The notes below the pieces were generated by a model that ran no database searches, was not told the DNA's origin, and was given only the letters and a program-made list of their open reading frames with translations. Positions 7,161-14,597 of a stretch of DNA of 64,000 nucleotides are shown here, one piece after another. Origin of the DNA: Pseudomonadota bacterium. GTDB taxonomy: Bacteria; Myxococcota_A; UBA796; SXON01. Position 1 is the first letter of the stretch. Each line of letters starts with the position of its first letter. A program made the position numbers and the translations under genes. The stretch is taken from the NCBI GenBank assembly GCA_030685065.1, contig JAUXQH010000171.1, positions 1-64,000 of the forward strand, read 5' to 3'.

Positions 7161-8495
7161 TTAGAGAGCGTAGGTGGAGAACGGATCGGCCGGCGCAACG
7201 TGCGCGGCGTAGGACTGCTGCACGGGCGCGGCGTGTGCCTCGAGCTGACGGTGCTCGGGCTGACCGATGCCGCCCTGGATTTCCTGCTTGATCCGGGCGA
7301 TTGCGGGGACGCGCTCGCTGGGGTGCATCCGGGCGAGCTGCTTGAAGCCCTTGGGACCTACGGCCTTGGCGAGAAAGCGCCAACGGTCGCCCTTCTTGCC
7401 CGCCTCGGTACGGTGCCCGGGGCGCATCGGGAACCGGCGATTGTAGGCGCCGAACCCCTCGAAAGCGGCCTCGCCTTCGTCGGGATCGAAATCGTCACCG
7501 GCGAACGCCACGTCCTCGAGGTCCCCGAAGGCGAGATCGCCCAGCTCGTCGCCGTCGTCGTCACCGTACTCGACGTCCCAATTCCCGCCGTCGCCGTACT
7601 CGAGCCCGGCATAGGCGCCGTTGGCAGCCCGGTACGCAGTCCAATCGAGCGCGCCACCGACGCTCGCGACGGACACCGCCAGAGAATGCCGGATCGGAGC
7701 CGGGATGAAGGAGCACAGCGAGATACCGGCGCCGATCAGGATGCCGGTGATCGAGTTCTGGAAGGGGCGGATCATCTCGGGCACGGGGAGACGAGCGTTG
7801 ATCTGCTTTCCAGCCTGCGAAATCAGCTCGCCGCCGAACGCGCCGAACGCGACGGGGCCGAGGAGACCGAGGATCGGGGCCAAGAATCCGCCCATGGGAT
7901 TCTTGACGAGGCGGTGTCCCGCGAGCCGGCGACGCTTGCCGTTCTTGTGGAAGGGCGACTTGTAGACGTTGTGGGTGAAGAAATAGCCCTTACGAGCGGC
8001 CTTCTTGCCCTTGCGACCCTTCGCGCCCATCTTGAGGAATCGGCCGTTCGCCGCGCGGCGTACGGTCTTGCGGCCCTTGGCCTTCCTGCTCTTGGGAATC
8101 GTCGCGAGCGAGTAGCTGGGATTCGGGATCTTGCGGGACTTGCGGCGCGACTTACGGCGCCGCTTCCCGACGCTGCGACCGAGCGCCTTGTTCATGTCAC
8201 GAGCGGCCTCGCGCTCGGCGGCGGCAATCGCAACTTTGAGCTGAGCGGGACCGCGCTGCGACGCCACAAGGCCGGCAAAGCCTCTCTGAACGCCGGCCAT
8301 TTCGTTCATGGCAGCGATCTTCGCCTGGAGCTGGTCAACCTGACGCTCCATTCGCGACGCGGGAGGACGGCCTGAGGATACGCGGGCGAGGTCGGCGGCG
8401 AGCTGCTTGAGGGAGGCCTCGCTGCGCGCGCCGGGGTTGCGGCGCTTGACACTGCCGCGACGGCCGCGACGGGGGTTCGATACGTACAGTGCCAA
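7161..8495 (-). CDS. Large basic/acidic membrane protein, putative virion or genome-binding protein
   Basis: A 444-residue protein of unusual make-up. Residues 1-170 are highly basic (NPRRGRRGSVKRRN, KRRRKSRRKSRK, NGRFLKMGAKGRKGKKAARKG). Two hydrophobic stretches follow (about 190-215 and 235-270). Next come a strongly acidic, Gly/Tyr-rich segment (about 285-340) and a soluble tail. This is the layout expected of a membrane protein that binds DNA on one side. TTG at 8495 is used as the start, preceded by AGGGTGG. No ATG fits. It lies beside the capsid candidates and has no recognised homolog by eye. Roles in genome condensation or in linking genome and membrane are inference. Confidence 0.7.
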   Translation of the reverse strand: MALYVSNPRRGRRGSVKRRNPGARSEASLKQLAADLARVSSGRPPASRMERQVDQLQAKIAAMNEMAGVQRGFAGLVASQRGPAQLKVAIAAAEREAARDMNKALGRSVGKRRRKSRRKSRKIPNPSYSLATIPKSRKAKGRKTVRRAANGRFLKMGAKGRKGKKAARKGYFFTHNVYKSPFHKNGKRRRLAGHRLVKNPMGGFLAPILGLLGPVAFGAFGGELISQAGKQINARLPVPEMIRPFQNSITGILIGAGISLCSFIPAPIRHSLAVSVASVGGALDWTAYRAANGAYAGLEYGDGGNWDVEYGDDDGDELGDLAFGDLEDVAFAGDDFDPDEGEAAFEGFGAYNRRFPMRPGHRTEAGKKGDRWRFLAKAVGPKGFKQLARMHPSERVPAIARIKQEIQGGIGQPEHRQLEAHAAPVQQSYAAHVAPADPFSTYAL

Positions 8496-8603
8496 AATTC
8501 CACCCTGCTGTGCACACAGTATTTCCTACAGCGTGACGCACGTCGAGGCCCCCTCCCTCACAGAACCGCACATAGTGTGGGACAAATAGTGATACGATAC
8601 CTC

Positions 8604-8858
8604 ATGGTCATCGGCAACAAGCTCCACGTTCGCCTGCGCCCCCACCAAAAAGCACTGTTGCAATACGAGGCCGACCAACGCGGCGTGGAGGTAGCGTCAC
8701 TCGTGCGTGCTGTTATCGATCTTCACCTTGATGCGGTACACGGCGAGATCCTCGGTTGGATCACGGAGAGTGTAACGATCATGCAGATCCGACGAGAGGA
8801 GACGCTCGAGCAGGTCGCTATCCCTCGCCGCCGACTGCGACGCATGAGGAATGAGTAG
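8604..8858 (+). CDS. Ribbon-helix-helix-like regulator
   Basis: An 84-residue protein. The segment KLHVRLRPHQKALLQYEADQ followed by VASLVRAVIDLHLD fits a short strand and two helices of the RHH (Arc/CopG) DNA-binding fold. It is encoded on the plus strand inside an otherwise leftward late operon, divergent from the 444-residue protein gene and convergent with the next one. It could repress or activate the late genes from the 8496-8603 intergenic region, which contains an imperfect CACATAGTGTG palindrome (8570-8580). Start ATG 8604 is preferred because the strand begins just after it. GTG at 8577 or 8589 is also in frame. Confidence 0.6.
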   Translation: MVIGNKLHVRLRPHQKALLQYEADQRGVEVASLVRAVIDLHLDAVHGEILGWITESVTIMQIRREETLEQVAIPRRRLRRMRNE

Positions 8859-8861
8859 CAG

Positions 8862-9404
8862 CTACCCTGTGATTCCGCGGAGATCGGTCGCGTCGTATGA
8901 GCCGCCTGCGTACCACGCGCGGCCGTCGGAGCTGACCGCGAGCCACGGCAGTACGAAACTATGGTCGTGCGTGTACGTGCAGGGCGCGTCTTTTCCTTCG
9001 CCGTCGTATTTGTGCGCGTAGTAGTCCACGGTATGTATTGGGCCGACCGGCTGTACCTCGACGTCGGGGTACCCGCCCCGGTGTCGACCACCGACGGACG
9101 CGGCGAGGGACTCGAGGGAGATGCTCCTCGCGCCGGGGCGCCAGAACTGCCTCATCGCCGAGCGGATCGACGGAGGGAGCACGAGGTACAGGCGACCGCG
9201 GGGAGATTCCGGGTCGAATGCCAAGTAGGCGCCGGGGTCGTCACACTGGAGAGTACGGCCGCCAACCGCCATTCCCACCCAACGCCCGCAGGCGATTAGG
9301 GTCTCGGGAACGTCCGGATCGTCGATACGCACGGTGTGCACCGGCGCTGTGTCGCTCCAGTGCCACTCTCGGGCGGTCTGCTCGGGATCTACCCAGTTTG
9401 ACAC
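8862..9404 (-). CDS. Element protein of unknown function, 180 residues
   Basis: Soluble, Trp- and His-rich protein with no recognised domain. Its C-terminal half (YYAHKYDGEGKDAPCTYTHDHSFVL) could hold a metal site, but no known motif is complete. GTG at 9404 lies two bases after the stop of the upstream membrane-protein gene, and no ATG is available. Gene order puts it among virion candidates, so a spike or receptor-associated role is possible. I cannot assign it. Confidence 0.55.
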   Translation of the reverse strand: MSNWVDPEQTAREWHWSDTAPVHTVRIDDPDVPETLIACGRWVGMAVGGRTLQCDDPGAYLAFDPESPRGRLYLVLPPSIRSAMRQFWRPGARSISLESLAASVGGRHRGGYPDVEVQPVGPIHTVDYYAHKYDGEGKDAPCTYTHDHSFVLPWLAVSSDGRAWYAGGSYDATDLRGITG

Positions 9405-9406
9405 GG

Positions 9407-9967
9407 CTAAACCGGCACGCCGAGGAGGTTCAAAATACGCGGGATATACGCGATCCCCGTGCCGATACCCACGCCACGAACGGCGCCACGTCCGTACGCC
9501 GAGGCCGCCTCTCGAGCGTCCCGAGCGGCTCGCAGCTCCTGCACGGACTGCGCGGAGGAGGAATAGCTATCGGTGAAGCTCGACAATCCGAGCTTGATCC
9601 ACGAATCGTCTTTCGGGATTTCCTGGAACGGGCTCGGGTTGCGGATCCGCCCGGAGCGCGACGCGAGGTAGATCGCCCCGAGCACCACGCCACCGCCCGC
9701 GATCCACGGTACCCAGCTCGACGCCGTCGCCGCGGTGTCTCGAGCTGCCTCTGCGGCCGCCTGCGTAGCCGCCGCGGTGTCCCTTGCGCTCTGCACGGCA
9801 GCCTCGACACGATCCGCGGCGGCAGACGCCGCGCGCGCGGGGGCGAGAGCGGCGTACTTCGCGGCCTCGACGGCGGCTACAGCCGCGTCGTATTTGGCGG
9901 TCGCGGCGGCTTTCGCGTCGTCGTACCAGCCCGAATAGCTCTGCTCGGAGGGGATGAACTGGGACAT
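9407..9967 (-). CDS. Single-pass membrane protein with shared N-terminal tag (tag protein 4)
   Basis: A 186-residue protein beginning MSQFIPSEQSYSGWY, which matches the tag at the start of three other proteins of this operon. An Ala-rich helical region (about 18-85, repeated AAxxAR and AAxEAA) leads to one transmembrane helix (about 88-106, WVPWIAGGGVVLGAIYL), then a soluble tail with a second, weaker hydrophobic end. The ATG at 9967 overlaps the upstream stop as TAATG, and only this start exposes the tag. A viral membrane protein held to the capsid or assembly site by its tag is the simplest hypothesis. Confidence 0.7.
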   Translation of the reverse strand: MSQFIPSEQSYSGWYDDAKAAATAKYDAAVAAVEAAKYAALAPARAASAAADRVEAAVQSARDTAAATQAAAEAARDTAATASSWVPWIAGGGVVLGAIYLASRSGRIRNPSPFQEIPKDDSWIKLGLSSFTDSYSSSAQSVQELRAARDAREAASAYGRGAVRGVGIGTGIAYIPRILNLLGVPV

Positions 9968-10938
9968 TAGGCGCTCCTGATCTGACGTGCGACGAGTGCC
10001 AGTCCTCCGACGATACCCACACCGATACCGATCTTCGCGAACAGGGGGAGCCCGCTGAGCGTGGCGAGTGCGGTACCGGGGCGGGACGCACCTACGCCGA
10101 CCCCACCGGATGCACCTGGAGAGGCCTTCGCCGCAGCTTCCGCCTTGGCCTTGGGGAGAGCCCTCTTGATGGCGACATCGGCTTTCAGCCCGAGCATCTG
10201 CGAGACGGCGAGGGTGATCGCGCTGTGTCCGCCGATGGCGGCTCCAATCGCGGATCCCAGAGGAACGAACAGGGCTACGACGGCGCCCGTAGTGGCGTGC
10301 ACGGCCTCGATACCTGCCACATCTTTTAGCCAGAGCTGTTGCCTGTAGGACCAAGCGGCCGCGCACATTCCAGGGCCGTACGACGCGATGCGCTTCACGA
10401 TGGCGTTGTAGGTCTGCTCGAGGTCCTTACCGGGAGTGCCTGCTGCTTTGGCGAGCGCGGCGTTGATCTTGTCGTTGCCGATGATCGGGGCGCTAAGCCC
10501 CTTGATATCGACGGTCGCAGCTCCGGACGTTTTGAGCGCGAGGAGCCCGCCGAGGATGCTCTTTCGGTACTCCGCTTCCAACATGGGGGCGCCGACCTTC
10601 GCGCCCGCGCTGATGGCGTTGATCGCATCGCTCGGGACACCCATCGCCACGTTGACGACGGCGCCGAGGAAGTCGACGAGGCGAGCCTTGTTCGGTGTGT
10701 TCCACAGCTTCGCGGGGTCTTTCGAGCCCAACTTGCTCGACTTGACCGCATGTGCCTGGTTGGCGGCTTTGTAGTAGGCGGTGGCACGCTTCTCGAGCTT
10801 GACCCTCTCGGGCGAGCCGAGGTTCGCCTTCCACATCGCCTTCTTGGCCTTGTCACCCGCCGCGCGCAAAGCCTTTTCGTCGAGCCGGGAGATGCCCCCA
10901 AGCTTCAACGGATCAGCCTTTGCAGCGGGCTTTGCCAT
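9967..10938 (-). CDS. Multi-helix Ala-rich virion candidate, 323 residues
   Basis: The N-terminal 70 residues are charged and helical. A long central part follows with several amphipathic or hydrophobic segments (about 85-105, 200-245 including AVVALFVPLGSAIGAAIGG). A Gly-rich linker and a final transmembrane helix come last (about 298-318, LFAKIGIGVGIVGGLALVA). ATG at 10938 follows the upstream stop by two bases. It lacks the shared N-terminal tag but sits in the middle of the tagged membrane-protein genes. It may be a membrane-remodelling or pore protein such as a DNA-delivery tube component. No known family was recognised. Confidence 0.65.
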   Translation of the reverse strand: MAKPAAKADPLKLGGISRLDEKALRAAGDKAKKAMWKANLGSPERVKLEKRATAYYKAANQAHAVKSSKLGSKDPAKLWNTPNKARLVDFLGAVVNVAMGVPSDAINAISAGAKVGAPMLEAEYRKSILGGLLALKTSGAATVDIKGLSAPIIGNDKINAALAKAAGTPGKDLEQTYNAIVKRIASYGPGMCAAAWSYRQQLWLKDVAGIEAVHATTGAVVALFVPLGSAIGAAIGGHSAITLAVSQMLGLKADVAIKRALPKAKAEAAAKASPGASGGVGVGASRPGTALATLSGLPLFAKIGIGVGIVGGLALVARQIRSA

Positions 10939-10940
10939 GC

Positions 10941-11357
10941 CTACTTGTTCGCCCGCTTGTAGATGAAGTAGATCACGGCACACCCGACGCCGACGCCGAC
11001 GAGCCCACCCGCGGAAGTCAATTTCCGCATGATAGAATAGTCCTGCGTCGCGTCGTCGTCCGCCTGCACGGACGCGCCGAGCGCGCTGATCTGCGCCTTC
11101 ATCTTCGTGATCTCGCTCTTGTACCAAGCCGCGCCGGGCACGAACGAGTACGGAGGCGTGTTCATGAGGCGCTTGTAGTTCTTCACCCTCGCGGTGAGGA
11201 TAGCGACCTTCTCACGGTCGGTTTTGCCGAGCAGCTCGCTTGCCACGGAGATGGCAGGCGCCGCGCTGCTGAGGAGCCCGGTCAGCTGTTCGAGCGCGTT
11301 GCCACCCGACGCCGTCGTAGCCCCGTAGCTGTACTCCGAGGCCTGGAACGCCGGCAT
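10941..11357 (-). CDS. Single-pass membrane protein with shared N-terminal tag (tag protein 3)
   Basis: A 138-residue protein that begins MPAFQASEYSYGATT, a variant of the shared tag. It has a helical middle and one C-terminal transmembrane helix (about 113-132, AGGLVGVGVGCAVIYFIY) followed by a short basic end (KRANK), which predicts the tail on the cytoplasm-like side. ATG at 11357 directly abuts the stop of the upstream tag protein. Gene order and topology match its two upstream neighbours, so the three are probably made together and act at the same membrane. Confidence 0.7.
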   Translation of the reverse strand: MPAFQASEYSYGATTASGGNALEQLTGLLSSAAPAISVASELLGKTDREKVAILTARVKNYKRLMNTPPYSFVPGAAWYKSEITKMKAQISALGASVQADDDATQDYSIMRKLTSAGGLVGVGVGCAVIYFIYKRANK

Positions 11358-11642
11358 TTACGCCACCGCCACAGCGGGACGCCGCAGGAGCATGTAGCCC
11401 AACACACCGGCTGCGACGACGAGCCCGCCGCCCACGACCCACATGGGGTTGTAGCTGGGCTGCGCCGCCTCGATCTGGGCGAGTTGGGCCTGCTGGCGAC
11501 GCTTCGCGTTGCGCTTGGGAGCCTTGCGGCCACCCTGTGCAATCGCCTGGGAGGCGAGCTGCGTGCCCGCGGAAATGCCGGCACCGATCAGGGCGCTGTA
11601 GTCGGCGGCGCCGTACGACGCCGGGGATGGCTGGAATTGCAT
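11358..11642 (-). CDS. Single-pass membrane protein with shared N-terminal tag (tag protein 2)
   Basis: A 94-residue protein starting MQFQPSPASYGAADY, a shorter form of the shared tag. It has a basic stretch (KAPKRNAKRRQQ, about 41-52) and a C-terminal transmembrane helix (about 67-85) followed by RR. ATG at 11642; its stop abuts the next ATG. It is small enough to be overlooked in annotation. It is probably a minor membrane protein of the virion or its assembly site. Confidence 0.7.
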   Translation of the reverse strand: MQFQPSPASYGAADYSALIGAGISAGTQLASQAIAQGGRKAPKRNAKRRQQAQLAQIEAAQPSYNPMWVVGGGLVVAAGVLGYMLLRRPAVAVA

Positions 11643-11646
11643 GGTC

Positions 11647-12276
11647 TTAGGCCCCCTTCATGGACAGGTACTTGAGCTTGAGGAGGTCCCGCTTCCACCA
11701 GCACAAGCCGGCGATACCAACGATCCCGATCCAGACGATTGGACGCTTGTAGAGGGGCGGGCCGTCGCCATCGAGGTCGACAGAGAGGTCGAGGTCAGCG
11801 TCAACCGAGAGGTCGGCACCGTCGTCGTCGTCGAGGGCGACGGCCTGCACAGTGGAGGTGTCGGGGATGTCGATGGCGAGCTGGGACTGGGCGACCTGCT
11901 CGTCAGCCACGGGCTGCCCCTGGTCGACGGCGGCCGCGATGCTGCCCGTGATGCCGGACGGCACGAACGACGAGGAGCCTGACGCCACACGGGAGCGGCT
12001 CATCGTGGAGGCGACGACCTGCGCAGGCCTCGAGCGGGCGAGGCTCGCCGCGGGACGGGGAGGAGCGGCCGCTCGTCGAGGAGCGGGGAGCTGCGCGCGG
12101 AGTGCCGCGATTGCCCCGCGGAGCCGCGCGGCAGCGGGCGAGCCCGGCTTCTGGCGGGCGAGCGCCTTCTCCCGAGCGGCGATCTGCGTGCGGATCCGCT
12201 TGGCCTTCGCAGGAGGCACGGGAGCGCCGTAGTCGCCTGCGTAGGACTGCTCAGAGGGTTGGAACGAGAGCGACAT
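11647..12276 (-). CDS. Single-pass membrane protein with shared N-terminal tag (tag protein 1)
   Basis: A 209-residue protein with the clearest tag, MSLSFQPSEQSYAGDYG. A basic helical part (about 22-70), a Ser/Arg linker, a strongly acidic stretch (DDDDGADLSVDADLDLSVDLDGDG, about 148-172, written here only as its character) and a C-terminal transmembrane helix follow (about 180-197), ending in a basic tail. ATG at 12276 is preferred, with AGGTG upstream; GTG at 12282 is possible. The alternation of basic and acidic segments resembles the 444-residue protein encoded at 7161-8495. Both may contact nucleic acid and capsid. Confidence 0.7.
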   Translation of the reverse strand: MSLSFQPSEQSYAGDYGAPVPPAKAKRIRTQIAAREKALARQKPGSPAAARLRGAIAALRAQLPAPRRAAAPPRPAASLARSRPAQVVASTMSRSRVASGSSSFVPSGITGSIAAAVDQGQPVADEQVAQSQLAIDIPDTSTVQAVALDDDDGADLSVDADLDLSVDLDGDGPPLYKRPIVWIGIVGIAGLCWWKRDLLKLKYLSMKGA

Positions 12277-12371
12277 GAGCACCTACGTCGGGAGGAGTGT
12301 ACCGGAGCGATAGGCGGCAGACGACCACGTATCGAAAAGAAATACGCTTGCGAGGCTGTGTGTGACAGTTG

Positions 12372-13172
12372 TCATACCCACCCCGCACGCCGGAGCCGGC
12401 CTATCAGCACAGCGGACACCACCGACACGCCCACGAGCGTCGCAGCTGTGCGCAGGGACAGCCCGCCGATCCGCTCGACGGGGGCGAGGAGGGAGGAGTC
12501 ACCGAGCTGTGGATCGCTCTGGCCGTTGTCGATGCAATCCCAGCCGAGCGGAACACCCTGCACCGTGCCGTCCGCGAACGACCACAAGCGGTCGTTATAA
12601 CGCTTCATTCCAAACGGCCTCGACGCGACGCAGCAGTAGATATGCGACCACGCCACTCCCGACGGAGAGGCGCCTACACCCTCGATCCAACGTACGCGCC
12701 GACCGTCCGCGGCACGGCCCGACGTGACGAGCCGCACGGATAGGTGCACACTCTCGCAGAGAGCCAGGTACGTCGAGGCGAAATCGTCACAATCGCCCGC
12801 CGCTCGAGGGCCGATAGACCCGTCCGGTTGCAGGTCCAACGTATACAGCGGGTCCTGGAGAACCTCGCCGCCACCGCGCCCGTCGCCCTCGTTGACGAAA
12901 TAGACGCCATCTTGCAGTGCTTTTAGAATCGCCGCGGCTTGGCCGCGGTAGTTTCTCGGGGCGATCCCGTTCGCACGGAAAATAGATACGGCCAGCCGAC
13001 GGATACGCGGATCGTTGGAGGCGTCGCGTCCGATCTTCGAGATCGTGGCCACACGCGCCGCGTTGGACAGCCTCCCCCACGCCGGTAGCTCCCACGTGCG
13101 CGGCCCACCCGTCGGCAGGCGCACGGCGCCGGCCGGGGGGTTGGACGCGGAGAGTGGAGCGTGTACCGGCAT
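12372..13172 (-). CDS. Transglutaminase-like cysteine protein with C-terminal membrane anchor
   Basis: A 266-residue protein with the Cys-His-Asp triad of the transglutaminase-like (papain-fold) superfamily: Cys about 128 in GDCDDFA, His about 177 in WSHIYC and Asp about 201 in SFADGT. A single hydrophobic helix follows (about 236-256) and a basic end. The superfamily includes peptidases, amidases and cross-linking enzymes. In a virion-gene cluster it might process tagged proteins, cross-link capsid or open peptidoglycan. ATG at 13172 overlaps the previous stop as TAATG. The catalytic class is seen in the sequence. The substrate is unknown. Confidence 0.75.
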   Translation of the reverse strand: MPVHAPLSASNPPAGAVRLPTGGPRTWELPAWGRLSNAARVATISKIGRDASNDPRIRRLAVSIFRANGIAPRNYRGQAAAILKALQDGVYFVNEGDGRGGGEVLQDPLYTLDLQPDGSIGPRAAGDCDDFASTYLALCESVHLSVRLVTSGRAADGRRVRWIEGVGASPSGVAWSHIYCCVASRPFGMKRYNDRLWSFADGTVQGVPLGWDCIDNGQSDPQLGDSSLLAPVERIGGLSLRTAATLVGVSVVSAVLIGRLRRAGWV

Positions 13173-14002
13173 TACGCGACGATCCACCAGTCAGTACCGG
13201 CCGGGGGAGCGTACAGGCACACCGAGCCCCGCGCCGCGAGTGCCTGTGTAGCTGCGCCGTCGATGGTGTCGGCGCCGGTGGGCGTCACGACGACGGTATT
13301 TGCCGACACATCCGCGGCGATTCGCTTGATATACACTCGCATACCGCGCACCGTGCCGACCTGCGGGAGCGTCGGGGTCTGGTTGCCGGCCGTCGCGTCG
13401 AAGCCGACCACGTTGTCGGCGACGGTGAGGTTCGTAGCGCCCGCAGCGACAACAGAACGACCCGCCGCTTTTTCACCGGCGCGGAAATCTGCGTTGCCGT
13501 CGACCACGAACGAGCCGGAGCCGCCGATCCCCTCGAATTTCATTTCCCGTACGCCGGACCGGGACAACTTGACGTCGGTCGCGGTCGCGCCGCCCGCGCC
13601 CAGCTCGAGGGTGCCGGCGTACAGGTGCGCGGACTCCTGAGCGTCCCCGGCGGCGGTGTAGCACAGGTAGTGCTGCCCCACGACGGAGAACAGCCGGAGG
13701 GCCGCGGTGCCGAGCGACGACACGCCGTCCGTCTGCGGACGGAGGCCACCGCTGCCGATCTGGGTGACGTCGGCCGCGGCGACCAGCGACACCACGCCGC
13801 CCGACGAGGACCAGGGGCTCGTGCCACCGTAGGCGGCTGCGGTCCACGTCGAGGGGAGGGCGGTGCAGCTGTACGTGGCGCCAGTGGACAGGTTGTAGGC
13901 CTGGGATCCGACGGCGAGGGGGGTCAGGGAGCCGTTAGGCGTCGCGGTGACGCTGTACAGCTCGACGCCGGTGGAGAACGCTGCGAGACGAATTGCGGCC
14001 AT
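13172..14002 (-). CDS. Spike or fibre-like protein
   Basis: A 276-residue Gly/Ala/Thr/Ser-rich protein with long runs of short strands and turns (VSLVAAADVTQIGSGGL, LYAGTLELGAGGATATD), typical of trimeric phage spikes or fibres that bind the host surface. The N-terminal region looks like a head-binding module (MAAIRLAAFSTGVELYSV). The C-terminal half (VRGMRVYIKRIAADVSANTVV) looks like a compact tip. There are no membrane helices. ATG at 14002 is preferred over GTG at 14029, which would add nine residues. As the only spike candidate it probably sits at the vertices and recognises the host. Family assignment is by style only. Confidence 0.6.
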   Translation of the reverse strand: MAAIRLAAFSTGVELYSVTATPNGSLTPLAVGSQAYNLSTGATYSCTALPSTWTAAAYGGTSPWSSSGGVVSLVAAADVTQIGSGGLRPQTDGVSSLGTAALRLFSVVGQHYLCYTAAGDAQESAHLYAGTLELGAGGATATDVKLSRSGVREMKFEGIGGSGSFVVDGNADFRAGEKAAGRSVVAAGATNLTVADNVVGFDATAGNQTPTLPQVGTVRGMRVYIKRIAADVSANTVVVTPTGADTIDGAATQALAARGSVCLYAPPAGTDWWIVA

Positions 14003-14072
14003 GCGGGAGGCACCTGTAGATGCTGACACCTACCGGGGGGCTGGCCGCGTGGTGTGAGTTTGTGGGACAGGA

Positions 14073-14597
14073 TCATTCGGGCAGGTCGAACAAATCCTCC
14101 CGCCACCGATTCCGTAGCCCGCTGCGCTCCTCCTCCCGCGGAGGGGCGGGCATGTCCCGATCCGCGGCGTGTGCCAGGCGCTCGAGAGGCCCCATCCTCG
14201 CGTAGCTGTACGCTCGCAGCAGCCGCACCACCTCGACGAGCTGCGGGCGGTGATCCCACGCGGTGTAGTCGTGGATGGTGGCCGCCGTGGCGTGGGCGGT
14301 CAGCAGGCCCTTCTCGTCGGCCGGGTAGGTACCTCTGCCGACCGCGCTCTGTACGGAGAGGCAGGTGTTCCCCCACTTCATGTTGAGCCGGTAGAAGCTG
14401 CTCTCGTAGCCGATCCCGATTGGGCCGAACACGGCGTCGGGCCACCCGCGCTCGAGGAGCGCCTTCCGGACAATCAGGGTGCTGCACACAGGGGAAGGGT
14501 ACGGGCTCCTCTTCCCTGTACAGGTCGTGTTCCCGCAGTACACGCACCACCGAGCACGCTCCCTCTCGCGCCGAGCCTCCCGCGCGAGCCCCCTCAC
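14073..14597 (-). CDS. Cys-rich protein downstream of the polymerase, unknown
   Basis: A 174-residue basic protein with a possible zinc site near the N-terminus (CVYC at about 18-21, then two further Cys by about 38). It has a middle part with aromatic residues (GYESSFYRLNMKWGNTCLS) and a charged C-terminus. The GTG start at 14597 overlaps the polymerase stop as GTGA, so the two are translationally coupled. A role with the polymerase, such as nuclease, primase-like or processivity factor, is plausible, but no catalytic motif is clear. Confidence 0.6.
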   Translation of the reverse strand: MRGLAREARRERERARWCVYCGNTTCTGKRSPYPSPVCSTLIVRKALLERGWPDAVFGPIGIGYESSFYRLNMKWGNTCLSVQSAVGRGTYPADEKGLLTAHATAATIHDYTAWDHRPQLVEVVRLLRAYSYARMGPLERLAHAADRDMPAPPREEERSGLRNRWREDLFDLPE

